Source: Gari tellinella (lineage: Eukaryota > Mollusca > Bivalvia > Cardiida > Psammobiidae). Taken from it: DNA of 64,000 nt. The position numbers and the translations under genes are program-made. Below, piece after piece: positions 50,065 to 61,165 of this stretch. Below the pieces are notes generated by a model. The model was given only the letters and a program-made list of their open reading frames with translations. It had not been told where the DNA came from and searched no databases. Within the stretch, counting starts at the first letter, position 1, and every line of letters begins with the position of its first letter. The stretch spans positions 51,871,083 to 51,935,082 of the forward strand of contig OV277857.1 of the NCBI GenBank assembly GCA_922989275.2, in the 5' to 3' direction.

Positions 50065-50180
50065 CTTTCAGTAGATGCCACAAACAGGGAAACCACGCAC
50101 GGAGAATTTGTTCTTCCTTCCTTATAGCAAATGTACTCTGACGAACGCCCTGGAGATGGTGGTATGAATTTTGTTCCATA
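50065..50180 (-). CDS. Exon 7: A exon of module 1
   Basis: This 116-nt exon runs phase 0 to 2, with acceptor tatatttag and donor gtaaatgt. The start reads YGTKFIPPSPGRSS, then two cysteines, YICYKEG and SPCVVSLFV. The PxFxxPxPxxS...C...PC.V.L.V layout recurs in most A exons of the gene. It resembles the first strands of an Ig-like or HYR-like domain. The matching B exon lies 8.4 kb downstream, beyond two large mobile elements. Confidence 0.8.
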
Positions 50181-50589
50181 CTAAATATAACATAAACGTC
50201 ATTAGTGACTCAACATTTGAAAATATTTGTTTCGGTTAGCTCTGGTCTTCATTGCACGTCTAACGCGGTGTGACTGTCGTAGTATATCTCCTACTTGAAA
50301 TTTTCGTTTGATTTTATTAACATAGATTTATATAAATTATGGCATTTTATATAATTTATTTAAGAGACAATTATATGAGTGTCGAGCAGTTTGGATCCTG
50401 ATCGGACGTTACGTTGTGTGGCGTCTAAACATAATCTAAACTGTTGTCTGGATTGGCGGGAATAATGCATGTCATCATTTATGCTTTGTTGGTAGGAAAA
50501 AGTTATTACAGTATATTTAAATTTAATGTAATTAAATTTTCATAAATGTCTGTATAATATAGTCATCTACAATTTTAGTTCATATTTAA

Positions 50590-50834
50590 CCCTTTACCTC
50601 ATAGAAGCGACTTTTAGCGTATTTAATTTATTCATCCGCTGAAGAAAATAGTTCCAGTTTATATCCTCATGAACAATAACCATTACAAATATTTTCTATA
50701 ACCTAGCAGATTTTAGCTTAAAGCAGGCTGAAAGTAAAGCAGAATGTGCCTTAAGGCACATTCTGCTTTACTTTCAACCTGCTTTAAGTGGTCACCTGTT
50801 TTTCAAAACTAGAAACAGGCTATGAGGTAAAAAA
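50590..50834. mobile_element. TTAA-type MITE family 2, second copy
   Basis: Starts ccctttacctcatag after TTAA and ends gctatgaggtaaaaa before TTAA. The central palindrome is nearly identical to 7888-8130. Confidence 0.85.
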
Positions 50835-51353
50835 TTAAAGTGCATATCGTTTTGTTGTTGGTCCGGGTCTACCTTGTTTGACAGTCTCAGACAAAAAAAA
50901 GGTTTTTGTTGTCTGACACTGTAGACCAGGATTTTATTTCGTAACTGAGAATACGATTATAATTGTAGCATTAGTTTTTAAAATGTATCAATCCCTTCAC
51001 GTCTAGTTCAAAGTCTTGAAACACTGTTACGTCTACTTTTGACTTGTTAAATTTAGATTGTAAGAGAATTTGACAGGAAACCCTCCACATTTATCAGTGC
51101 CTAAATATCTGGATCTTGCAAAGACGCCAAGTAACTTGTTTGTAAACAACAGACAGTCCGGGACAAGGGTCCAAGGTTATAAAACGTCTAAGTTGGGTCT
51201 GATATTATTCTCATGCATTTGATTGGTCATATTTGAGCCTAGGCTCTAATCTGACGAATCAAATGCTTCAGAACTACTTTAGACTCAGCTCAAACGCTTT
51301 ATAACCTAGGACCAAGGCTGCTAGACTGGTGGGAGTTAAATGAAACGTCTTAC

Positions 51354-51379
51354 TATTCCAACAGCAACACTTCCGGTAA
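51354..51379 (-). CDS. Exon 6: linker exon of module 1
   Basis: This 26-nt exon runs phase 1 to 0 (acceptor ctttttacag, donor gtaagacg) and encodes TGSVAVGI after a split codon. Its size and phase match the other linker exons (15912-15937, 9340-9365 and the 23-nt 21207-21229). It bridges the EGF to the A exon of module 1. On its own it would be invisible. Position and phase support it. Confidence 0.6.
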
Positions 51380-51474
51380 CTGTAAAAAGACAAACAGAGT
51401 ATTCATCACTGTCATTGTATCGTCTGAATATGGATCGGCTACCACAACATTAAATGTTAACTTAAATTAAAAAC

Positions 51475-53632
51475 AAGAGCGTGTCCCAGTTACACGAATG
51501 CCCCCGATGATACAGGGAGGGGATTCCAGACTATCAAATGTAAAATGTACGAGTTAGAGAGCAGAAACTGTCATGGAACGCCATAAAAGCGCCATTTTGA
51601 GGAATTCAATGGCCATTACTCCAAAGAGCCTAGCATAAATTGGCGCCGCTGGTTATCCAACTTGGTCTCCATTTTATGTCAACAAACATTTTCAGAAATT
51701 TTGGTGAAGATCAGATGAAAAGCAATGTGTTTGTGAAACACAAATGCCCCCAGCCAGCGTCATGTTCTGTAATGTAATGCTTATTTGCAAAAGTAGATCA
51801 AAAGCCATGGTCGCATGGTAAATGAAACATTGACATGGTTGAACAAGTCTTAACACAAGAAACATACAATGTACATGTACATAAAAAGTATGGAAGCTCT
51901 AGGTCTACTGGTTCAAATGTTATAGGCATATAAAGATTTATACAAAAGCCGGTCAAAGGTCAAGGTCACAAGGGCAATAGCGTAGGTATGGTTGGAAAGG
52001 TCTTGACACAAAATATTAAAGCCGTAGGCCTACTGGGGCAAATGTTATAGCCATTTAAAGATTTTAACAAAAGTAGGTCAAATGTCAAGGTCACAATGTC
52101 AACAAGTGTTGTATGGTTGGAAATGTCTCGCCACAGTGAAGATACCTGCCAAGTATAAAAGGCCTAGGTGCAAAAATGCAAAAGTTATATCCAAGGTTAA
52201 GGTTTTTGGTTAAAGTTTGATTAAATAGATCAAAGGTCAAGGTCACATTGTCTAATACGTTGGTATGGTTGGAAAGGTCTCGCCACAGGGAAGACACCTG
52301 CCAAGTATAAAAGGCCCAGGTGCAAAAATGCAAAAGTTATATCCAAGGTTAAGTTTTGATTAAATAGGTCAAAGGTCAAGGTCAAGGTCACATGGTCAAA
52401 TATGTTGGTATGGTTGGAAAGGTCTTGACAAAAGAAATATGCATACACAATATGAAAGCCCTGGGCCTACTGGTGCAATGTTATAGCCATTTAAATTTTT
52501 TTACAAAAGTAGGTCAAATGTCAAGGTCACGAGGTCAAAAAGTTTTAAATGGTTGGAAAGGTCTTGCCATGAGGAATACACATGTCAAGTATAAAAGGCC
52601 CAGGTGTAAAAATGCAAAGGTTATAGCCAATGTTAAGGTTTTTGGTTAAAGTTTGATTAAATAGGTCAAAGGTCAAGGTCAAGGTCACATGGTCAAATAT
52701 ATTGGTATGGTTGGAAAGGTCTTGACAAAAGAAATATGCATACACAATATGAAAGCCCTGGGCCTACTGGTGCAAATGTTATAGCCATTTAAATGTTTTT
52801 ACAAAAGTAGGTCAAATGTCAAGGTCACGAGGTCAAAAAGTTTTATATGGTTGGAAAGGTCTTGCCATGAGGAATACACATGTCAAGTATAAAAGGCCCA
52901 GGTGTAAAAATGCAAAGGTTATAGCCAATGTTAAGGTTTTTGGTTAAAGTTTGATTAAATAGGTCAAAGGTCAAGGTCAAGGTCACATGGTCAAAGATGT
53001 TGGTATGGTTGGAAAGGTCTTGACACAAGAAATATACATACAAAATATGAAAGCCCTGGGACTACTGGTGCAAATGTTATAGCCATTTAAATGTTTTTAC
53101 AAAAGTAGGTCAAATGTCAAGGTCAAGGTCATAAGGTCACAACATTTTATATGGTTGAAAAGGTCTTGCCATGAGGAATACACATGCCAAGTATAATAGG
53201 CCCAGGTTAAAAAATGCAAAAGTTATAGCCAATGTTAAGGTTTTTGGTTAAAGTTTGATTAAATAGGTCAAAGGTCAAGGTCAAGGTCACATGGTCAAAG
53301 ATGTTTATATGGTTGAAAAGGTCTTGCCAAAAGAAATATACATACAAAATATGAAAGCCCTGGGCCTACTGGTGCAAATGTTATAGCCATTTAAATATCT
53401 TTACAAAAGTAGGTCAAATGTCAAGGTCAAGGTCACAAGATCAAAAAGGTTTGTATGGATGGAAAGGTCTTGATACAGGAAAGACACATGCTAAGTATAA
53501 AAGGTCCAGGTACAAAAATGCAAGAGTTATAGCCAAGGTTAATGTTTTTGGCACAGACAGACGGACGGACGGACCAACAGACATGACAAAAACTATATGC
53601 CCCCGAATCGTAGATTCTGGGGGCATAAAAAA
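51475..53632. mobile_element. AGGTCA-rich repeat element with about 300-bp internal units
   Basis: It is bounded by acacgaatgcccccgatga and ccccgaatcgtagattctgg. Inside are tandem units of about 298-304 bp. Each has gtatggttggaaaggtc, tataaaaggcccaggtg, ggcctactggtgcaaatg and an aggtcaaaggtcaaggtcaa cluster. Perfect AGGTCAAAGGTCA copies are at 52366, 52663, 52961 and 53265. Minus-strand open frames repeating TNIFDHVTLTLTFDLFNQ are repeat artefacts. Confidence 0.85.
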
Positions 53633-53842
53633 ACCACAATTTGATCAAAGAGAATACAAAGCAATTACAAAGGAGTTTCAATGAAAGCACAAAATAACTA
53701 AGAATGATGGTTTTGTAAAAATCCGAATGTAAATCGATTTTCCTACAGACATTGTAAGGGCTATAATATGAAACGGACACCTTCTATTTAAAAATAATCA
53801 AATTAACTTGCTACTATAACATCTCATAATCTTTTAATTCAA

Positions 53843-54257
53843 CCCTTTCACTTTCAATGATGCTTAAACGCCGTGTAACACGGTGTCTGATCAGGATTCA
53901 TACTGTTTGACACTCGTTTTGAAATTTCTTAACCCTTTCACCGCCAGAATCGCCTAAAGTCGAATTTGCAAACAGTTTTGATCCTGATCAGACGCCGCGT
54001 TACGCGGCGTCTGATCAGGATTAAAACTGTTTGACACCCGTTTCGATATTTCTTATGTCATACGGTCTTAATTCTAACTTTGAAATGATATTGCAAACAA
54101 TAATATTGAAGCAGACGACACAATAACGGTGTAGGGGTAAAAAACTCAAAAATAATTTGGCGTGGAAAGGGTTAAGTCATACTACCTTATTTGTTAACTT
54201 TGAAACGAAATTGCAGACAACAAAATTGAAGCCGACGACAATGAAACGGTGAAGGGG
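53843..54257. mobile_element. TTAA-type MITE family 1, interrupted by another family 1 copy
   Basis: Outer copy: left part ccctttcactttcaatg ... gttttgaaatttc, right part gtcatactaccttattt ... cggtgaagggg. It is split by the complete copy at 53933-54171. Confidence 0.8.
53933..54171. mobile_element. TTAA-type MITE family 1, nested complete copy
   Basis: TTAA at 53929-53932 and 54172-54175, ends ccctttcaccgcc and ggcgtggaaaggg. It carries the palindrome gacgccgcgttacgcggcgt. It is inverted relative to 35772-36011 and very similar in sequence. Confidence 0.9.
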
Positions 54258-55454
54258 TAAAATTTCACAAAGCACTTCTAATCGATTATCTCATAAACAC
54301 ACACTTTACGCGTTTACCTTATTTCATCCCTAACGAAAACATAGTTGAAAATTTTTACAAAAATGTGTCCATTATGATATAGGTTCATTTCACTAGCAGA
54401 AAGTAACATAAATCATGGTGCAATAGAATAAAGCATATTGTGGTTCTTATCTTGATACATGTAGGAATTGCACCTACAATCTACAAAAAAACGGCTTCGG
54501 AATAGTCAAGGTTTTGTGTCTACAAACTCTCGAATTTTATGAAGCAGCGTTAGGGAAGAAAGATCCGTAAATGCATATACTTGTACGACTGTCAAAATGC
54601 ATATACATGTACGTCTGTCAAACAGTTTGGATCATTACCAAACGACTTTTTGCCACGTCTGAACAGGATCTTTATTGCTTGCATAATCCATCAAATCAGC
54701 TTTCGTTTTTACTGATATCCTACTTGAATCAACAAACTACCATAATTAGGCCGAGTTTCTCCTAAACATAACAATTGTATTAACCATAATAAGATGCCGC
54801 GTTACGTTATATCGCAGGAAAGTCTCTACTGTTTGCTTTTTCTAATGACATGTTCCGCTGTGCGGATCAACAATGCATCGTTTTAACCCTTATCATGCTG
54901 AATTGTCGTCTGCTTCAAATAGAACTATATCGTCTGCGGAAAAAAATCATAATTATTTTCCAAGCTACTTAAACTAAAGAAAGGTTGAATATGAGTACCA
55001 AACAGTTTGGATTCAGATATAATGCCGAGTCATGCGGCGCCATATCCGGATCAAAAACTGTTTGCAAAAAGCTTGCCGAGTTGCTTTTAGCAGAGATTGG
55101 CTAATATCACCTTGGTATAAGCACAGGTGGAGGTTTCTTAACAATATTCAGGTAATATGAGTATTGGTGGCTAAGTATGAAAGGTACAATGGAGAAAACG
55201 TTAATATTTTACAAAAGGCGGGATAATGTTAAAACAACTTTATCAAATGTAAATAATAAGGAGTCTGATTTGACCAGGCTCTGAACTACGGCATTTGCCC
55301 CTCATGGCAAAAATTAAATCCTCACAGTTTTCAAATGTTTTCAAAAGTTAATTGTTTGATACATGTTATTTATTGCCTTTTCGTTTCCTTTTAATTTGAT
55401 CAGGAAAGTATATCGGTTTCTCCACTGTCGTATGTGTGATAAAATCAACAATAC
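54258..55454. other. Intron 5, upstream part; decayed MITEs
   Basis: Fragments of family 1 (54600-54690 and 54890-55085). No exon seen. Confidence 0.5.
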
Positions 55455-55562
55455 CTGTATCGCATGTTGAGGTTGTCTTGTATCCCATGCTGCACACACA
55501 CTCCCCACCAGCGTTACAGATTCCATGTCCATGGCACTTACTGTGCGAGCAAGTTGGATTTT
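55455..55562 (-). CDS. Exon 5: EGF-like domain
   Basis: This 108-nt exon runs phase 1 to 1, with acceptor attttaag and donor gtattgtt. Six cysteines read PTCSHSKCHGHGIC, then GECVCSMGYKTTSTC. The loop between the third and fourth cysteines is unusually short (NAGGE), giving a compact EGF. It is the last EGF before module 1, whose linker exon follows after a 4.1-kb intron containing the AGGTCA repeat array. Confidence 0.88.
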
Positions 55563-56665
55563 CTTAAAATATATATAATGTGGTAATTTTGCCTGTTTAA
55601 ATCGCTTAGATTAAAAGTATTTACAGAAATAAAGTGTGAAAATAATGTTTAAGTAAAAACCGTTTCAAGCTGATAAAATCCTTAGCGGTTTTCAAAGTTC
55701 TTAAAATCCTATGTAGTACAGGGATATCCAATATTAACCAGTAGCATGGTTTAATATGTACAAATAAAGAGGAGAACAGGTTTTTACAGCTTTAAATAAA
55801 GTAAGATTAAAGCAATATAGCTCTTTAAAACGCTATCGGATTTATTTTCAGTTTGCTTTAATTAAGCAAGCAACTGTCTGAAAGACTAAACTCAAACTAT
55901 GGTAGGAAGAGTTAACGAGCAAACGAAGGACGTTTTCAAAACAAAGAAGCAATATACAACATTCGGCATAAGATATAAAATACATTTTAAATTATTTAAA
56001 TGTAGATAAATACCTCTTTTGAGTATACGGAATTAGAGGTAAAACAATTTCAATGAACACGATTGTGCTCTATATTAATAAAGATATCAAGTAGTGTACA
56101 TGTACTAACATGCTTCATCATTACTACGAGATCTATTTAATGTTAAGTTTTGGGGTACAAAATATTCCTCCAATAAACATACACAATTAGTTTATTAAAT
56201 GATATTGCATCTTAGAACATCTGAAAACAAATATTATCAGACATTGTTTATGTTTTTAAGTATACAGGTTTGGCAAATGCATGTGAACGTATTTGAATTA
56301 GCACCCAGATGATACACCAAGTACCCAGCTTTTGAAGGTTAACCTTCTTCGGGGCGGTTTATGACAACAGATGCAAACAGTCCGAATATATTTTTCTACA
56401 GATACATCATTTCTGGTACATAAGACCTATTTCGTTGACAAGAATGACATACCTTACAGACGTTTGCTTTAATCACACATGTCAAGCTATATGTAAGAGC
56501 CCTCTGATCCAGGTCTGTATTTTTGGCATTGGCAAATGTGCTCCTGACAAGCACAGGGGTTGTAAAAGACGTGTATGTTTCTCGCTAGCTAGAGTTAAAT
56601 GGGTTTTCAGAACATATTTTAGCAGATAAGTATTATGCAATCAATTCAAATCGAGTTATACTTAC

Positions 56666-56704
56666 TGCAAGTGAGTTGACCAGCTGCTGCTGAATGGCAC
56701 TTAT
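56666..56704 (-). CDS. Exon 4: 39-nt mini-exon with two cysteines
   Basis: This is a very short phase 1 to 1 exon (acceptor ccccatag, donor gtaagtat) encoding KCHSAAAGQLTC flanked by split codons. Joined to its neighbours it reads D-KC at the start, like an EGF start, and leads straight into the next EGF. It may be a truncated EGF or an inter-domain loop with its own disulfide. Good splice signals and matching phase support it, but its size makes it less certain than the EGF exons. Confidence 0.6.
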
Positions 56705-57223
56705 CTATGGGGAGACACAAAATAACAGCAATTATACTTCTCTACATTGCGTCATTATCAAGAGTTCCTGACAAGTGCCTTAAAGCAAGGTGACGGTAAA
56801 CCAGAAAATTTCTTTAACTTACTGTTTTACTTTAACCTTGCATAACATTGTCACCTATCTTTTGTAAACTAAATTTGCTTCCTTTTTCAAGGTCATAAAT
56901 GAGCGTTTTACTGCACATCTAGTTCAGAGCAGGAGCGTTGTTTAGACAAAATATTTAGAAGACAATAGTTTGTTGATGAAATGGTGAAAACTGATTGTTA
57001 AGCTGAGCAAGGTAAGTTTTAAATACTGAGACAGATGAAAGCTCACTAGTACATGTATTATCAGTTCAAATGAATCTAAACTTATACACAATACAATTTT
57101 AAAGAACAAACATGACACAGTTCAGAATATATCAATAATTTACTTTCACCTAAGTGGTAAAACAGTTTGGAGCCTGATTATACAACATTTCTGTCTGGCT
57201 CCAAACTGCTTGCAGTGTATTAA

Positions 57224-57423
57224 CCCCTTCACTGCCTTACCCCTCCGAGTACAATGGTTATTTGCAAACAGTTTGAATCCTGATTAGACGCCGCGTAACG
57301 CGGCGTATAATCAGGATTCAAACTGTTTGACACTCATTTCAATATTAAACCTAAACATTGAATTTGAGAAATAAAGGCGGACGACAATTGTTTAAAAATG
57401 ATGACGTCATGGCGGTGAAGGGG
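57224..57423. mobile_element. TTAA-type MITE family 1, short subfamily
   Basis: Starts ccccttcactgcc after TTAA and ends ggcggtgaagggg before TTAG. The palindrome is tagacgccgcgtaacgcggc. The 200-bp form carries aatggttatttgcaaacag as in 11479-11684. Confidence 0.85.
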
Positions 57424-57948
57424 TTAGAACCACAGCGTTTATTGCGGACAATAACGCCTTTGCTGTAATGAGTCTACTATTGCGAGGATATTTATCAAGT
57501 TTAAGCATACGCCTCCTATATGGTTTACATCAGCCTTTGTCTTTCAAATTAAACAGTATCTAAATGCGTGTAAACTGAATATAAATGATGACAGTATTGT
57601 CATTAGCATTGAAGATTGGCATTAACCCTTCCTGCACCGAAGTCGCATAAATGCAACTCTGCAAACAGTTTGGATTCTGATCTGACGCCGCGCAATGTCA
57701 AAAGTCATCTACCTTAAATCTTACTTTGAAACGTTCTTACAGACGACAACATTGAAGCAGACGACAAAAAACGGTGAATGGAGTAAACTCACCAGAAAGG
57801 GTTAATCAGTACAAATTACTCCGGAGCCTTATCAAGCGGAGACTGTATGTTAAAAACCTTTATACGAATACAATAGAATAGAACTGCATTGTGCTAGAAC
57901 AGAAACACGTTGGTCAAATTGTCTCTGACAATACATGTATGAACGTAC

Positions 57949-58062
57949 CCGTGTTGCATGTTGGTCCTGTATATCTGTCGAAACATTTACATACAGTGTG
58001 GCCATTTTCAGTGTCACATATACCGTGTCCATTGCATGCATTTGGCGTACACATGTCCCTCT
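57949..58062 (-). CDS. Exon 3: EGF-like domain
   Basis: This 114-nt exon runs phase 1 to 1. Acceptor aactgcag was chosen over the AG two bases later because only this choice keeps phase 1. The donor is gtacgttc. It has six EGF cysteines: DMCTPNACNGHGIC, then TVCKCFDRYTGPTC. The NGHGIC segment resembles tenascin or teneurin-type EGFs, and exon 5 has a similar HGHGIC. Confidence 0.9.
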
Positions 58063-60463
58063 CTGCAGTTAATTCAGAAATTTATAGTCCATTCATATAC
58101 AGCGATGAATTATGGTATGCGTCATTAACCGTGGAGCACGTTATAATCTACCGTTTAAATGAACGAAACGCACACGATTTGCATTAAATGGAGGGCAAAA
58201 TGACAGTTTTTTTAATATTCTGACGATTCAGTTTTATCTGGGTGATTAAGAGCTTGAAGTCAGATTAGACACCGGGTTACCCGGCTTCTGATCTGGTCCA
58301 AAACAGTTTGCAATGGAAAAAGGACTTTTTCAAACGCGTTTATTGGGAAAGAATAGCGCACGCTTTACTACATATCGCTATATACTAAAACCATTCGATA
58401 ATGAGAGACTAATGAGAGATGACTTACTGATTGTTTAAATGCCAAAACAGACATAAACACGATTCAATGGTCGTAATAAAGAGGGTTAATTTTGGAGTGA
58501 TTCCAGAATAGAGATACACGTATCATACATGTATATAAGTCTTATCAGACTTATTTACAAATCCTCATAATATTTTATTCGGTTGCAAACTGAATTCACT
58601 TACCAATTTAGCAACGTTGTGTATGTGCTAGCGTTGGTAAGAGTGATTCAACTTCTTTGTTATAATTTGAATTAAGTTCATATACAGAATATGATCTAAA
58701 CTTTGTTTTATTATTTTTTCACTTACAAGTCATAACAACAAAGTTTCAAGAATACAACTGCGTACCTTTGCGAGAAGTAGAGCTGATTGAACATGACAAT
58801 AGATGTACCACGAACAAGTTGTTATCCTTCCCCGTTTAAATGAAAACTAAACGCAATGCAATTACTGTAAAACCGGTTTTATTCGCGAGAATATAATTTT
58901 GCGTTAACTCGCGAATGTCTCTAGTTTTGAAAATATCTGACTTCTTAAAGCAGATTGAAAGTAAAGCAGAATGTGCCTTAAGGAACATTCTGTTTTACTT
59001 TCAGCCTGCTTTAAGCTACCACCTGCTAGAAATATGGCATGTTTATGATTTTAATACAAAATCGCATTACTCGAAATAATCTCGACGCGAAAAATACCTG
59101 TTTTAAGTAACGAATAAAAATTTCAAACCATTTTGATAGTCTACCAGTTTATTCTACCTTAGCGGAGTAGTAAGCGTCTGACTCCAAACTATTTGCAATT
59201 ATAGTGATATTTGTTGTGTGTTTTCATCACAAACACTTAATTGGTAAAGAGTATTTCTCTCCGCTGTACTTTATGTCTGTACTACCATTTTATTCTACTT
59301 CGCTTACACTTGATATTGTACATAAATTTATCGAATAGTGTTCAGTCATTTGTTTTAAAGAATTGCATAATGTTAATTAAACATAGTGCAAGTCTGCATG
59401 CCGCAATGGTATTTGTTTTTAATTGAGATAATTCTTCAAAATGTTTGAACTCAGATAAGAAACCGAAATAGTTGGTGTGCCGTCGTGTTCACAAGCATTT
59501 CATGCTCCGCTAAATTTATTTGTAAAATTCACAGAAATAAAATCTACGAACTGAGATAAAATCTCTCGACAAATTGGCTGTGGTGTCCAAAGTAAATAGT
59601 TCACTAAAAATAGCAGCGGCAAATAAGTTGTTTTTATTCAGATGACAAACAACTTAGAAACTGATCATGCGCAAGGGTTTTTCGATGTATGATCTGGCTC
59701 CAATTTGTGTTCAATGCCATGAGGAAACCTGCCGTATGGCATTTCAAACGGTGTAAATCAAGTTTTAGCCGCCACGTCAAAAGGCTGGCCTTAGCCTACA
59801 CTGTTTAGCATCCACATGCGTCTCAAGCATTTTATGTAGCTGTTTTTATACGGTATTTGGCAGTGTAGACACAATTTAGAAACATAACCTTTATGAAAAC
59901 GGATATTGGTCTGTATAATAATACAATGCAATAAGGCGTGTTTTGTCATGGCATGGCTGAATCGTTTTAACAGAAACACTTTAATGGAAAGAAATACATC
60001 TTCTCTACTGTAGCCACATTCAGTATACCATTCAGTATACCATCGCTGTAACGACCATTTTAAAGAAAGCATGTTGAACTTATCGTTATCTGGTGACGCG
60101 ATTCGTGTCCTGCAAAGCGTACCTGCCAAGGGTAAAACTGTTGCATGTAACCAGTATAGTTCAAAACCAGCGGGGCTTCTAGAGGTATCATCTGTTTAGA
60201 GTCTGCACTAATTGCAACATATGTAGTAAAATTACAAAACACACCGTTACCCTTATGTGAAAACCGGACTATACTTATTAGCGAACAACAAATGGATATT
60301 TAATGTTTTAGGAGTCAATGTGTACAGTAGGTGGCCTTACGCCTTTAGCACAACCAATAAGTATTTTATCTTTCAGTGGATGCTCTTCAGGGACTTAATT
60401 CCATATGAAACGGTTTGCGCAAACAATTTAGTATTTCAGATATTTCGCTGCAATTATGCTTAC
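58063..60463. other. Intron 2; MITE cores, no exon
   Basis: A family 2 palindromic core lies at 58945-59020 and a family 1 fragment at 58245-58320. A possible open stretch at about 60120-60205 on the minus strand fails phase requirements and is not called. Confidence 0.45.
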
Positions 60464-60583
60464 TGATGCTGCAGTGTTGTCCCTCAAAGCCTGTTCCAGA
60501 ACAAACACAATAAACAGCATCAGGTGGTATATCGTAACACACTCCAGCACCACATTGGTGATCCATGGAACACAAACCCCTAT
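60464..60583 (-). CDS. Exon 2: EGF-like domain
   Basis: This 120-nt exon runs phase 1 to 1, with acceptor ggtttccag and donor gtaagcat. Six cysteines are spaced as in EGF: GLCSMDHQCGAGVC, then VYCVCSGTGFEGQHC. The GTGFEGQHC ending is a textbook EGF terminal loop. The Ca-binding signature (D-x-D/N-E) is not obvious at the start, so it is probably a non-calcium EGF. Confidence 0.9.
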
Positions 60584-61017
60584 CTGGAAACCATATGATA
60601 TATTAACAGTCATACTTAACACGTTATCAGTCTTTAATCTTTTTAACAGTCATCTGCAAACAGTTTGGACCCTGATCAGACACTGGTTAACTCTAATCAG
60701 GGTACATACCGTTTGACATTCAGAACAACGTTTCCTCAGACAAAACTGTCAAGATCATACTTTGATAATATCAAACGATGCCAATGTTTAAAGATGAAAT
60801 CCTAGGAAGGATGATCCACTGCTTAAAGATAAAACTCAACTTTAACTTCTAAAAATGTATAGAAAGAACTCAGGTGGCCAATATAAGCGTAAATATTGGA
60901 CACATTTGCAAACAAAAAGTATTATTGCAACTTAAAGTAAGTGTTTTCTAACAATGTCCATAGACATAATTTTCAATCACATGTTCTTATCTAAATGGGC
61001 ACTAGAGAAAAATAAAT

Positions 61018-61165
61018 GAAATGCTAGGTTCTCGACTGTAACTGATTCTATTTTTACGCGAGCGCAACTTGCAAACACGCCAATATTGAATGAAATGCTA
61101 GGATCTCGACTGTAACGGATTCTTTTTTTACGCGAGCGCAACTTGCAAACACGCCAATATGGAAG
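61018..61165. repeat. Two-copy tandem repeat, 74-bp unit
   Basis: The unit contains ctcgactgtaac, ttacgcgagcgcaacttgca and acgccaatat, twice with few changes. Confidence 0.9.

Noticed and set aside
52091..53043. Repeated minus-strand open frames with TNIFDHVTLTLTFDLFN
   Set aside because: They arise from the AGGTCA-rich tandem units and end at unit borders. There is no independent coding evidence.
60120..60205. Possible minus-strand exon (MIPLEAPLVLNYTGYMQQFY)
   Set aside because: Usable splice sites give phase 2 to 0, which cannot fit between two phase 1-1 EGF exons.
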